The notes beneath the pieces are model-generated. The model was given only the letters and a program-made list of their open reading frames with translations. It was not told the DNA's origin and searched no databases. A DNA stretch of 64,000 bases from Penicillium oxalicum (Eukaryota > Ascomycota > Eurotiomycetes > Eurotiales > Aspergillaceae): positions 1,922,001-1,986,000 of the forward strand of contig NC_064654.1 of assembly GCF_001723175.1 (NCBI RefSeq), in the 5' to 3' direction. Position 1 is the first letter of the stretch. Each line of letters opens with the position of its first letter. Below are positions 46,162-57,862 of the stretch, piece by piece. The position numbers were made by a program, and so were the translations under genes.

Positions 46162-47612
46162 ACATCTGGAACCCCCACCCCCCCTTCGACTCATATTCTC
46201 CTTTCCAGATCCTTTTTCTGGGTCCCATCATTCTCATCATCTGACCGATCTCGACCGCATTTGCTTGCATCTTTCTTTGGCTCTTCTTTTTGATGTTATT
46301 TTTCAATCACATCATAGGCCTTGCGCACTTTTTTTTGTTTCTGTCACCAGGAGTTTGATCAATATTTTTATTTCTGATCCTGTTCAAGTTTTGCATCGGT
46401 TCTCCTGGCCATCCGTCCGTCTTTCCTCGGTGTTTCCTATGAAGGTGGAGTTCAGGCGGAGATTTTTTCATTGCTCAACACACCATTCGACCCTCGACCA
46501 ATTTCACTGACTATGGGCTGTCTCGTCCCTCTTTCCGGAATCAAAGTTCTTCACTTCCGTTTCTCTTTGCACTTGCATTCTTGCTCCATGCGATATCAGC
46601 GAGACCTATTGTTCCCTTTTCTGCCGTGATTATGCTTCCGACAAGATGGATTACAAACCTGCGAAGGTCTCACACTGCCAACTCGGGTAGACCGCGTCAC
46701 CGGTCTGCATCATCATCATCATCATCATCATCAATTCCCTAATAAACATTGCTTTCCTTCTTCTTCAACCTTCTCTTCGAAATAACACAATTCTTGAATT
46801 CCACGGGCATCCTCTTCCTTGACCCTGTCCCTTTTCTCCGTCCTTGCGTACGGCGCCGACTTTGGGCGTCCAACCGTTCACTGACTTCTCTTGCTATATT
46901 CCCACGCCTTCCTGCCCGCGTTTTTGCGACGTTACTCTTTCTGGCTTTGCTTGAAGACCCCACTCAGCCTCTATATCTCTTTTATTTAGTTGCATGTTGA
47001 TATTCGGAGTCGGAGCACTCGGGACGGAAAAACATACACTTGATACATTCAGTTGATTATTTGTTTGCATCGTGTAAGCCACTGCCATTGTTGGTAGTTC
47101 GACGTTACAGATACATCTCTCCTGTCACAAGCGATCATCTTTTACAGCATTTGGATATTTCTGGGGTTCAAAATGGTGAACCATAGGGGACTCGTAAGAG
47201 CATCAATCCCCCCATGGAAGTATTCACGAAGGATGGACTTTGGGGTCTCGGTCCATTCCGATTGCCGTCTGGCCCCTCTCGCTCTAGCGGCCGAGGGCCG
47301 TGACTGCTGACAAATGAGCCCCATCCAGATCGGAGTTACGTAATCCGTTCTGACATCACAGCCACCTGATCCGCAGTCACGCACCCGCACCCGCAGCCGA
47401 GCTCGATCGCGCAATCAGTCTTCGTCTTCTGCCACGTTCGAAAGGACCCTCTGTCATCTTCAATCCCTTCTCTCTTTCTCTCCCTTCTCTACCCCAATAT
47501 AAGCTATATAAAGAAACCAACTTGCTCGGTTTCTTTTCGTTTCCACTTGCCCACCATTTCCTTCATCTTTCAGCGTCTCTTCGGCTCTTTCGCCGGCCCC
47601 TCTCCTGCCGCC
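46162..47612. other. Spacer between teaR and glutaredoxin genes
   Basis: No gene was seen. It holds the teaR 3' UTR (pyrimidine-rich to about 46500), a CAT repeat (46708-46732), and the promoter and leader of the glutaredoxin gene. TATATAAAG at 47506-47514 lies about 100 nt before the glutaredoxin ATG and could be its TATA box. Confidence 0.5.
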
Positions 47613-48231
47613 ATGTCCGCCGCCAAAGCCAAGGCTCAAAGCCTCATCAACGAGAACGGCGTCGTCGTCTTCTCCAAGTCCTACTGCCCTTACTGCAAGT
47701 CCAGCAAGGATCTCCTGAACAAGCTCGGTGCCAAGTACAAGCTGCTCGAGCTCGACGAGCTGGGTGAGTGATCTGGCCGCCTTTTTCTTCCCCCTCCCCG
47801 TTCCCCTCACACCGGTGCCTGTACCTCGTGTGCTTTGTGGCTCTTTCTTCTTCCCCTCTTTCAATTCCCGCTTCGACTCGTGGCGCTGTGCCGGGTGAGA
47901 TGGCTTCAGTTGGTGGTACCTTGCGCGCATTCGATGGGATGAAATTGAGCTACGTGGTGCTTTTGACAACGAGGACTTGCTCGGATACGGGTCTCTTCTT
48001 TTTTCCTATGAACTTTTTTCTTTCATCCTGGCGATCAAAGGCTAATGAATCGTGCTTGTTTGCAAAATCACAGATGACGGCGCTGCTATCCAGAGTGCTC
48101 TCCAGGAGATTTCCGAACAGCGCACCGTGCCCAACATCTTCATCAAGCAGAAGCACATTGGTGGCAACTCGGACCTTCAGGCCATTTCTGCTACGCTGCC
48201 CCAGCTGCTGAAGGATGCTGGTGCTCTCTAA
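47613..48231 (+). CDS. Dithiol glutaredoxin (CPYC type)
   Basis: Two exons, 47613-47763 and 48074-48231, give 102 residues, the usual size. Glutaredoxins use glutathione to reduce protein disulfides and glutathionylated proteins. The redox site CPYC is at residues 26-29 ([15 protein letters not shown]), [17 protein letters not shown] carries the cis-Pro and glutathione-binding residues. The intron is 310 nt, longer than others here. Upstream of the ATG the frame stays open for 22 codons from a TTG (47547), giving a hydrophobic, Arg-containing stretch (PTISFIFQRLFGSFAGPS) that could direct a minor mitochondrial form if translated from a non-ATG codon. That is a hypothesis. Confidence 0.95.
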
Positions 48232-48616
48232 GGGCAGGGCGCCTCTTATGTGTATTAGAATATTGATCCTATAATGAGAAAGATCTTTTGAATTCATTTG
48301 TTCCCTTTTTTCCCCTCCCTCTCTCTCCTCCCCCTCGTTAGTCTCGTTTGAATACCCGCCCACAACTCTGATTACGTGGAGTGGATTGTCGAAATCCCAG
48401 GGCTGGTCGACAAGTGAGCGACTGGTTATTGAATCTCGGCCTCTTTGAAAATCAATTCTCGAGGTAAAAGATGGAGGTCAATATGAACAGACAATAGTAT
48501 ACAGATAAAAGAAACAACCAGGGAGTTGAGACGAGGTCGCTCATGCAAAGTAGGTAGAGGGTTAAAAGTCAAGGTCAAGGAGGATATCATGGATACCATC
48601 GTCCCTCTTCTCTTCC
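48232..48616. other. Convergent spacer between glutaredoxin and AIM18-like genes
   Basis: It holds the 3' UTRs of the two genes. No gene was seen. Confidence 0.5.
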
Positions 48617-49893
48617 TCATACAACACGTTGCACCACAGTACCCACGGGTCTCTCCACCACCTTCATCAACCCATCTACAATACTGCGTCGCGCACCCTC
48701 ACTCGACACAGTCTTACCAGCCAGGTAATTCAACCACACCAGTCGGCTGACGCGCTCGTCATTGACCGTCCCATCCCACTGCATCGGCTTGGCAGCCTCG
48801 GCTGGAAGAGAGCATCCAATGTACCCTGAGCGCCCCGGAGCAGCACCAGGATCTGGCCCTTGGGCACATTCTTGCGCTGACCGCCACCAAACACGGCCTT
48901 GAAGTCGTTCATGGATGTACCGAACTGGGCATCCTGGAACTCACCAGGCGCGGTAGCCCCGGGCAGCGGCTTCTTCTGCTGCGCGCGCGCCGTGATCCCC
49001 CGAACCCAGCCGTCGCGCAAATGCATAAAGTCTGTATTCCGGGTGGGCACGATGCGGAAGGCGGTGCGGATCCCGTTCTCCTTGAGGATGGCAGTCCACG
49101 CGGCGTCACCGCGCTCGGCGTCGAGAAGGAGATCCTTGAGCTGTTGGCGCTCGGGAGGAACAAGAGAAGTCGCGGCATCGACGCCAACGCCCGAGATGGC
49201 ATGGGTATCGTCCGTGGGCGGGTGAACCGCGGTGTTGATCAGGCGTCGTTGCAGCTCGGTGATGTCGGCCTTGGCCACGTAGAGACCCACGACGTAGACT
49301 TGGATAGAGAGGAAGGAGACGGTGCGAATACCGAGGCCGAGGAGTTGATACTCATCTCCTCCGGCAGTGGAGAGGTCGTCGCCCGAGGACTTGCTCTCGA
49401 GCTCAGAGCTAGCGGGCAGGCGAATCGTCGTGGGGAAGTAGGGAATCGTACTCGTGCCAGTCTCCACCTGCTCGACATTATCCTGACCATCTAGTGAGAG
49501 CACAGGGGGCCCACCCGTGCTGGGAAACCCGGACGGACCATCCATCTTCAACGAGCCATTCGATGCTCGCAATGTCTGTGCCTTGTCTGCGTCGGATGAC
49601 TGATTCTCCAAGGCATTCAGTCCGAACACATCGAACTTGATGGTGGCATACATGGCCGCACCGGACGCAACGATACCAACTGCCGAGAGCATCATTGAGT
49701 TTTTGGTCTTTGCATGGTCCTGCTCCATCTTGGGTCGCCCGGCCGCGCGGAGGGGGTTGATGCTCGCATTGTTCGGGGATCGAAGAGAGCCCTTGGTAGA
49801 GAATGACCGAGGAGTGTTATGACCCTGCGCAAGACGCTGACGGGCGAGGCATTGGTATACCCGCCAGGGATTGGCTCGAATGTGAGATGACAT
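48617..49893 (-). CDS. AIM18: AIM18-like mitochondrial chalcone-isomerase-fold protein, one-base frameshift
   Basis: The frame from ATG 49893 (an upstream in-frame ATG lies at 49953) runs to a stop at 48730, but the last about 20 codons do not fit the family. After LDALFQP the expected end lies one frame over, from GAG at 48799 to the stop at 48617, including NDERVSRLVWLNYLAGKTVS. A base seems to be missing near 48800 in a C run. AIM18/Fmp22 is a mitochondrial protein with a chalcone-isomerase fold, role unclear. Seen: an N-terminal presequence rich in Arg/Ser (ANPWRVYQCLARQRLAQG), one membrane helix (MMLSAVGIVASGAAMYATIK), and the fold core GLGIRTVSFLSIQVYVVGLY. Full length would be about 425 residues. 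The cause may be a sequencing error or real damage. Confidence 0.85.
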
Positions 49894-50855
49894 GATTGTG
49901 AGAGAATATGATGCGTCTGTGTTCAATCTGCAAGCGGAGCGACGGAGGCTCATGAGCGGCTTCGGTCGGAGTCGGGGTCGACCTGCTGCAGTGTGGGGTA
50001 CCACGTGATATTCGCCGAACTATGGCTTTGCGCGATGAATTGACATTAATTTTCTGCTCGAATTTTTTTTTGGATATAAAATTAAGACAAGATTTTTTTT
50101 TCTCAAACATATTCAGCGACTTGTTGATAGTCATTTTTGTGGTTTGAGAGGCTAACAAAATGTCCAATTCCACCGGCGTCTACCGATGTTGGAAAAAAAA
50201 AGGCATCAGACTCAAGAGTCCAGGTCCGAAGATGCAGCCGTAGCCTGGCAGTCATTGGCGGCCGGCATAAACAGTTGCAGGGCGGTTCAGCAAATGGTGG
50301 GCACTGAGCGGAGTTTTCGATTCGATGGTCGAAGGCTGAGCCACGTACATGACAAGCTTAGTTGCACGGAGTCTTTCGCAAAATACTCCGTGTGATTTGC
50401 ACAAGCATTTACTACAAGGGAAAATTGGAAATGCGAACAGTTCTGAGTGTCACACGGATTATTTTGGACTGTTGTCCGACACGCGGATCCTTCCCTCCCA
50501 AGTCTACATAGAATCTTGTCCTCGCGCATTCAAAAAGCAGATTCTCCTTCGAGACATCCAGCTCCTCCAAAAGTGCGACAGAGTCGACTATCCGCGAGTT
50601 TCGTTCTGTGACGAATCATGCCAATTCGAGGAAAAGACGAGCGGAAGGAAGAAAAAAAAAAAGCAAAACTCCATTTAGAAGAGGAAAAGGATATTTTCAT
50701 TTTTCATTCATCGCAATGCACCTGGGGTCAGAAACATTGATCCTGAGAATGGTATGTTGGATCCTCCCTTAGTCTGTGGGAGTCCCTTCAATACACCCGC
50801 GCCGTTAAACCGTCATTGCAATATGAACTTCAAACCCGCACACACAAGACACCGC
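49894..50855. other. AIM18-like upstream region and RPL26 downstream region
   Basis: No gene was seen. It holds the promoter of the AIM18-like gene and the 3' UTR of RPL26. The frames here are below 110 codons with no domain. Confidence 0.45.
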
Positions 50856-51693
50856 TTAAGCCGACTTGTTCTTGCGAGCCTCACGGCCCTTGGCCTTGCG
50901 GGCCAGGATCTCCTCACGGTCCTTGTCGAGCTTGAGCTTGCTGATAACGACGTTGGAGGGGTGGATGGGGATGGGGACGGATTGGCCGTTGGTCTTCTCG
51001 CGGACGACACGCTATAAAAAAAGGAGAAAAAAAAAGTTAGTGGCTGCGTTCTCGCAAGATTGACGATTCAAAGATGGAGCGCGGAGCAAAAATGTACCTC
51101 AACGTGGACGCAGAACTTCAGACGGTAAACGCTGGTGATGCGACCCTCACGACCCTTGTTGGTACCGGTGACAATGGTGACTATGAAGAGATATCTTAGC
51201 GTGTGCGCTCGTTGCGAAGATTGGAAGTTGGTTTTTTTTCGAATTCTTACCCTCATCGTCCTTGCGGATGGGGATGGAGCGGACCTATTGTGAGCGAGGT
51301 TAGTTTCGCAGATCCATTTCCCTGATATTTCTGGTGCCCTGCTCGTCCGATTTGCTTCCATTTCGAGTCCCGGAAAAAGAAAAACAGGAGCAAATTCGTG
51401 CCGCATTCGGGTCCATGAAATTCCATGCGATTCGAGTTGTTTCAACGTACACCGTACTTGGCCCGGAGCTCAGCGGACAGAGGAGCACTCATGAGAATGC
51501 GGCGCTCTGAGGAGGGGGCCTGGAAGTAAGCCTTGCGGCTCTTGGAGCGGGAGGAAGCCAGTGCTGCAGACGTTCATCAGTACATTTTGTGTGTGGTTTG
51601 TGGGTGTCGATATTCGGTGATGCGTTGCGACTGGGATTGAGGCGAGTGAGACCAGAGAGCGAGGATTTACGCACCGGTGTTGCGGACAGCCAT
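50856..51693 (-). CDS. RPL26: 60S ribosomal protein L26 (uL24)
   Basis: Five exons on the minus strand: 51693-51675 (19 nt), 51563-51451, 51284-51251 (34 nt), 51180-51098 and 51011-50856, giving 134 residues, the usual length. It is a component of the large ribosomal subunit near the exit tunnel. The start [20 protein letters not shown], the KOW-type segment [20 protein letters not shown] and the end [14 protein letters not shown] identify it. Very short early exons are common in fungal ribosomal protein genes. Each junction keeps the frame. Confidence 0.96.
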
Positions 51694-52530
51694 CTTGACG
51701 GAGCGACCTGGGTGGTGTCGTGAATGGCTTCAAGGGCACGGGTTGTCGTTAGTCGGGGATGAAGGTCACTTCTGTGAGGTGAAAATTGAACGCGGGTGGG
51801 TTGTGCGTCACATGACACGCCGCTTACCTGGGTAGGGCTCGTGCGAAGGCGTCCATTGGCTGGGCGGGATGACTAAGGATACCCGGTCTTTTCACCATGC
51901 GCTATGCCTTTTTGAGTGGAGCCCGAAGTATGGAGCATAACCTCATTTCGTAGGCGTTTACTCTCTTCGCTCTGCGTCAAAGACATATTGGTTTCCGAGA
52001 AACCCAAGTACTCGCTTTCCTGGCCTCAAGTTTTCGGCTAGTCAAGTCAGTGGCCGCTACAACTATGATGGCTCATCGATCAGACTTCGATTGATGTTCT
52101 TCGGAATTTGATCAAGTCCCTCACAGGGACTCTGTTCGCGTCGAGTTCCCTTTCACTCTAAAGCGCGCATCCTAGGAGACTATCGCTGCAGCTAAATTCA
52201 GCATTCGCTTTCAAAAACCTCAAGTCTCCCAAGAGCTTCTGGGGATGAATCTTATTTTCAGAACAGATTGCGTGCCAATTGATGAACTGCAAGTCCCCAT
52301 GAAGGACAGGAAAGATTTCAAATAGGTTGAGAGCCCCATCATTCAATGCAAGCCCATATACTACGGTCTCTTATATCCATACTGGCGGCTGTCAACAATC
52401 CGCTATAAATACGGCCGCTATCTGGGGAGTCGCAATGCATCTTTCGAAATCTTTCTTTTGATATCTCCATCCAGACTCAACCGCTTGGTCAGGCGTTGCA
52501 CCAAAACATCCCATATCGACATGGATTTGG
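51694..52530. other. RPL26 upstream region and GH78 downstream region
   Basis: No gene was seen. The part next to 51693 is the RPL26 promoter; the rest is the downstream side of the GH78 gene. Confidence 0.45.
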
Positions 52531-54700
52531 TCACCGAACAGTAAACTCAAAGGACCCTCCTCGTGTGACATCAAACGATGCGGTGTCGTTCTCGATCTTT
52601 AGCCCATTCCGAACACGAGCGCCATTGACGGCAACCGATGGCACCTTGCCCTCTTTGACAAATGGCAAAGTCACAGTTCCATGAGTGCCTACGGGGACTG
52701 ACAGTTTCACTTTGTAACCGTCTTCCTTCAGCTTCCAAGAAGCCTGGAACTTTCCAAGGGACGTAGAGAATCCCGCCTCAGCATGTTTCAGATCCGCAAA
52801 CTGCGGTGCAAGACTCCAGGTGCTGCCTAGTGGTGAACTTATCGAAAGACCGACGATGTAGTTGGTCAACGCAGACGTTGGTCCGGAAGACCAGCCGTGC
52901 GCATGCGAGACGTAAGACGTGTCATAGTTGTACCCGCGACTGCTTCTGTATCCAAAGGTCCCGTTTGCGAGATACCCCTCAATGACGGTGCTTTGGGTGC
53001 CGTTGGGGTGGTTGATGTACCAACCCCAGCTGCGACGGATGAGGTCGAGGGCCCGGAACGGCTGACGAACCTCAAAGTGGCTCTGGATCTCGAATGATGA
53101 AATAAAAGAGACGATGTTCTCTGGGAGCTCGGGTGCAACAGCACCGATCGGGGTCCAATTGAGAAGTAGGTTGTCAGAAATACGGGCAGCGCGATCCGAG
53201 GCCACAACTCCAAAGAGAATGGCCATACTGTTGGCATCTTGGGGGTAAAGTGTGGTGTCTGTCGCATTGTCTTTGAACGCGCCAAACACATCATCCCAGC
53301 AGTAGATGTTGATTGCGGTCTTTAGATCCTTGGCTCTTGAAGTCCACGTGCTGCTGGTATTAGTTTCGCCCATCCAGGTGGCCAAGGATGCTCCTGTCTG
53401 TAGTGTATGGTAGAGACTGTGAAACGTTAGCAATATTTCATGAGGAGGGACCCGACAGCGTTTAGTGGTGATTCCAGGGAGACATACATCATTTGAGCTT
53501 CGCTGTTGTTGTATCCCTGCTGCCAACGCGCCCAATCACGGAGGCCTGTCACGTTCATGAGGCCGCTTGGATAGGTAACTTTGCCATATATGAACTTCAT
53601 GGCGGCCAGATACTTTTCCCAGTTTTTCGACAGGAAGACTGTATCGTTTGTGTAAAGCACATAGTTGTAGGTGCCAATCATTGACCACATGTGATACGTG
53701 TCTGAGCCTTTTTGACTCAAGGGGGGCCCGGATTCGTCGAAAGCGCCATTCGAAGCCTGCTCCAAATCTTGGTTTGAGTCCTGATTTAACTCGAGCAGAA
53801 TTAGGTGTGACTGACCTGTGTATCGTACATGATCTGCAGTGCATTCTTCACACTCTCGAGATCTCCCAAACTGACAAATGCGGAGGGCACAGCTATGCCC
53901 ATATCTCCCGGCCAGACAGCTCGATCTCGCTTGGCACCGTCGACGATGATGGTATCTCCTGGTCCCAGGGTGCCGTTATTTAGCCATCCCAACTTGAGCC
54001 CATGCGTCACACGCCCTGTATCAACGGGTACTTCATTCGACTGGAGGGTGTAAGCACCGCTGTACCAGATCCGATTGAGCAGTTCATCGCTGCAATGAAA
54101 ATAGCCTTGGTAAGCTCGAAGATTGGCCCACGTCGGCTGAAAGCTGATCTCCACGCGGACGTCCTTGAGCTCTACCTCGATCGGACCGTCGGCCAGTAGA
54201 AAAAGAGTGAGATACCGGAAACCTCCTCGGAGGTATCGATCTGGCATCGCATACTGGTGATTTCCCGACGAGGAGAAATTCGCGTAGAGTGCACCGTCAT
54301 GCCACAGGCTGTTGGAAGAATCGGACCACTCGCCAATCCAATTCTTGGCTTCACTGAAAGCGAGACCGATGGCGCCACTGCTCGTCGACTTGAAGTCCAG
54401 ATGGACAATTCCGCCGACTTCTTTCCCAAAGTCGAAGACCACCAGCGATCCGTTCCCCTGCAACGTGGCCGTCGCAGGTCGATCCCGTCTGGTGGTTGCA
54501 TTCGTTCTCAGCTCTGCCAAGGTCGACTCTGGGCGCACCGTCCGCGATTTGGGTGCGTAGATGTTCTCTTCCCAGGGGCCACTGAATGCACTCCTAGTCG
54601 GTCCGGTACAGGTCACATCCCGCCAACAAGATGCGGCCTCAGTCGCGGAAATTCCAAAACTCATGCCTAGGAGCAGACTAGCCCACTTTATCAAGACCAT
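52531..54700 (-). CDS. Secreted GH78 alpha-L-rhamnosidase
   Basis: Three exons, 54700-53816, 53780-53488 and 53416-52531, give 687 residues. Alpha-L-rhamnosidases release terminal rhamnose from rhamnogalacturonan side chains and flavonoid glycosides. A signal peptide is visible (IKWASLLLGMSFGISATEAA). Residues about 90-200 form a beta-sandwich (VVFDFGKEVGGIVHLDF). The catalytic (alpha/alpha)6 barrel carries VDGAKRDRAVWPGDMGIAVP, SDTYHMWSMIGTYNYVLY and HAHGWSSGPTSALTNYIVG, the last being a GH78 hallmark. Several N-x-S/T sites fit secretion. It is divergent from the GH28 gene across a 1385 bp shared promoter. Exact substrate cannot be told. Confidence 0.93.
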
Positions 54701-56085
54701 CTTTGCAGGCTTTGGACGATAGCCTGAAGAGTTACACCTGATGCTCTGGAGGTGTTAGCTGGGGACATTATCTCCATTTTCCACGTGCGGGCCCATCTCT
54801 CGGGTTACAATAGCACGAGCTTAGCTCCAAGTGACGCTTGTCAAGATTCCCAAGAGCTAACCGTACTGATGACATCGTGAACGATTGGTGGAAGATCCAA
54901 CCTCAAGTCCTCAAGGAGGCGTGGCGCTTGGTCAATACCCCAGTGATGATCGGCAACACAAGCAACGTTGTGGCGTTTTCGAACAACCCCGCTCATGGCG
55001 ACCAGAGGCCGCTTACCTATGAATGAGATGAGTAACCTTAAGACTACGGTGATCGATAGCCCCCGCCTCTACAGTACTTCCAGTATGCTCTGTGATCACT
55101 CACTGGCCAGCGACGATTCTTCTGGCGAGCTCTGAGAGCCACCATTATCATGAGAGCTCTCTTGTCTGGGAGAATCGGTATTGAATCTTTCAGGGACACA
55201 GCTTCCATCGACAGTAGCTTCAATAAAAGACAGCATGTGCAAGAGTACATGCGCACACGGGTCAAATGGACCAGTCCTGACATGATCAAAGTGGCCTTCT
55301 TCCGTCTTGTGGCTTTGGATTATTGGGGCAAAGCTCCACCATGGATGATCTTTCTTGTTCCACCCAATCAAAACTGAGCGTTTCTTCCCCGCGGGCACTG
55401 TGCTGGATCAAGATGACTTTCTCTAACTCTCCGCTTTCCTCAAAGACCGTCGACCGATTGGACTTTGTTGGATCGCCCGCGTGGCCGGTTGTTGCATTGA
55501 ATACCCTATGCTATGCTGTCAGCATGAGATGAATTCTAGTGGACGTTCATGCCAGAGAGTTCTCTCCCGGGACTGATCCCTTCGTATGATAATGTTTCGG
55601 TGGTGCAAAGTCGGCTCACATCAACGATCCACGGGAGAGCGTCTGTATATCTATCGCGTGTCAATCTATGAGACAGGGTCGGCCGTGTGTTCCGGTGGCC
55701 TTGGCGTGGTCAAGTCTTCCATATTGAAGAAACGGCAACCCAAAGGGGAAACAAAAACCATCTCTCTCACCGAGAGTCTGTCAGCTGGCGTAGTAATCTA
55801 ACTCTTCCTTGTCTATGAGTGGTGTTTTCCCCCACTCAGGGCGCTTTTTCTCCGCACTTCCGACGTTGTCTGTGGATGAGACCCTGTGGGAGAAGTGCAG
55901 GCTCGGCACAAGTCAGACCGAGAAGGGGGCCCTGCAGGAGTATGTCATAATAGTGTTGGCGATCGACAGTCAAAGTATGAGAGATGAGAAGACCACCAAA
56001 GCGCTTAACAACGGACGATGCCGCTATTTCTGAATTCGCGCCCTCTCTCCTCCACGAACGAATACTTCTCTAGCTAGCGTCCACC
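54701..56085. other. Shared divergent promoter of GH78 and GH28 genes
   Basis: No gene was called; frames are below 105 codons. CreA-type SYGGRG matches occur at 54759-54764 (CTGGGG), 55061-55066 and 55387-55392 (CCCCGC). A GaaR-type site lies at 54884-54892. The arrangement suggests joint control of the two pectin enzyme genes. Confidence 0.5.
54884..54892 (-). promoter_or_regulatory. GaaR-type galacturonate-responsive element
   Basis: ATTGGTGGA on the + strand is TCCACCAAT on the minus strand, an exact match to the TCCNCCAAT motif reported in promoters of galacturonate-induced pectinase genes of Aspergillus niger (GaaR regulon). It lies 184 nt upstream of the GH78 start. A nine-base motif can occur by chance, so function is inferred from position. 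Confidence 0.5.
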
Positions 56086-57543
56086 ATGAATTGGCTCAAT
56101 TCCGCCTCGGTGGCCCTTTCATTGATATTGACCCTCTCTGTCGGTCCAACATTGGGAAATACCTGGGACCATGGTCGTCCTGTCTGCACCGTCACGGCGA
56201 GGGGCCATCAGAAAGACGATGTTCCCAATATCCTGAAAGCCTTTGAGGCCTGCGGTCACGGCGGTACCGTCGTCTTTCCTGAAGACCAGACCTATTGGAT
56301 CGCTTCCAGGCTGAATCCGACCGTCAATGATGTGATCATCGAGTGGAGAGGTAAATGGACGGTGAGTGCTCCTCATAATTGGGGGAGAGGTGGAGGAAAC
56401 CCTTGTCGTTCGGTCCTCCTTTGAAAAATGAGTGCTGACCATGGCTAGTTCTCGGACGACCTGGCCTACTGGCGCAACCACTCCTATCCCATTGCATTTC
56501 AAAATCATGCTGCTGGATTCATCATCACGGGGGATCACATTCGTATTGACGGGCATGGGACTGGCGGGATCGACGGCAACGGCAATGCCTGGTATACGGC
56601 GGAAAAGGGAGTCACGCAGCCTGGGCGACCGATGCCCTTCGTCTTTTGGAATGTCTCTGAAGTGAGGGTCGACAATTTCTTCATCAAAGACCCGCCTCTC
56701 TGGAGCTTGAACATTATGAATGGGACGAATATGCGCTTCAATAATATCGACTGCAATGCCACTGCGGTAGATGCGCCGTACGGCCAGAACTGGGTGCAGA
56801 ATACGGATGGATTTGGTATGAGAATTACCCCGGCGCATCTCCTTTGCTTTGATATGCTTGTGACTGACCGATGGCCTTTGCTTTCTCTTCACCCTCGGCA
56901 TGCAGACACCATGGACGCCAAGAATGTTCAGTTGACCAATTTTGTCTATCAAGGCGGCGATGACTGTATCGCGATCAAGCCACGGTCATACAACATTGAG
57001 ATTCGCAATGTCACCTGTCGCGGTGGGAATGGTATTGCAATTGGCAGTCTCGGACAGTATCTGGAGGATTCCAGCGTTCGGAATGTCCTCGTGGACAATG
57101 TCAAGATCATCCGGTACAATAAGGACATGCACAACAGTGCATACATCAAGACCTGGGTTGGGGCCCTCGTTCCTCAAAAATCCTACGAAAGTGCCGGTCT
57201 CCCTCGAGGAGGCGGCTGGGGCAGTGTGTCGGAGATTGTCTTCTCCAACTTTGACATCCAAGGGGCCAACTCAGGCCCGGCGATTTCCCAGGATAGTGGC
57301 AATAATGGGTCCCTTTCGGGCACGAGCCTCATGAGCATCTCGAACGTGGCCTTTGTCAATTTCACCGGCAACATCGAGACGAGCAAGAGCTGGACTTCTT
57401 CCGTGTCGTGCTCGAAAGTGCACCCATGCTTCAATATCGACTTTGATCATGTAGTCTTGTATCCGACCAATTCGACCACTGCCGGAACGGGATCCTGCAA
57501 GTATACGGCCGCTGGAGGAGTTTCCGGACTGAGCGGTTGCTGA
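56086..57543 (+). CDS. Secreted GH28 exo-acting pectinase
   Basis: Three exons, 56086-56361, 56449-56815 and 56906-57543, give 426 residues. GH28 enzymes hydrolyse polygalacturonan or rhamnogalacturonan. A signal peptide is visible (SASVALSLILTLSVGPTLG). The parallel beta-helix carries the catalytic Asp cluster: NTD at 210-212, GGDDC at 231-235 (Asp233, Asp234), and YIKT further on. The usual GHG is GGNG at 254-257, so Asn256 replaces the His; RGGNGIAIGSLGQY is nonetheless typical of the exo-rhamnogalacturonase/exopolygalacturonase-like (Rgx) group as I know it. Nine or more N-x-S/T sites fit a glycosylated secreted protein. Divergent partner of the GH78 gene. Endo versus exo action is inferred. 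Confidence 0.9.
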
Positions 57544-57862
57544 GTTTCCAGTTTGCGCTGGGTTCAGATCGCTTCCATTCTCTCCTCGGCTGCGCGCGTT
57601 GGAACAGTCCCCGTCGAGAGCTTTATTTTTCGGAAATTTGCACCATGGCCAAATCAGGCAAAAGAGTAGAAAAAGTCCCCACACGCATCGCCGTCTTGCC
57701 CGTTCCACAAACCGGAAGCTTCTTCCTCTCTGCGGGCGATGATATCACTGTTTTCCCCCCAAGTACATACTGTAGCCATCGTAATTCAATCTTGGAAAAA
57801 AAACAACGCCGCTCACTCAATCAAACTGAGAAAATCTCCACCCCTTTCTACATTCATCCATC
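57544..57862. other. Spacer between GH28 gene and iron-type alcohol dehydrogenase
   Basis: No gene was seen. It contains the GH28 3' UTR and the promoter of the dehydrogenase gene. Confidence 0.45.

Noticed and set aside
48730..48798. The in-frame C-terminus of the AIM18-like protein ending at 48730 as the true end
   Set aside because: It shows no family resemblance, while the conserved end is present one frame over.
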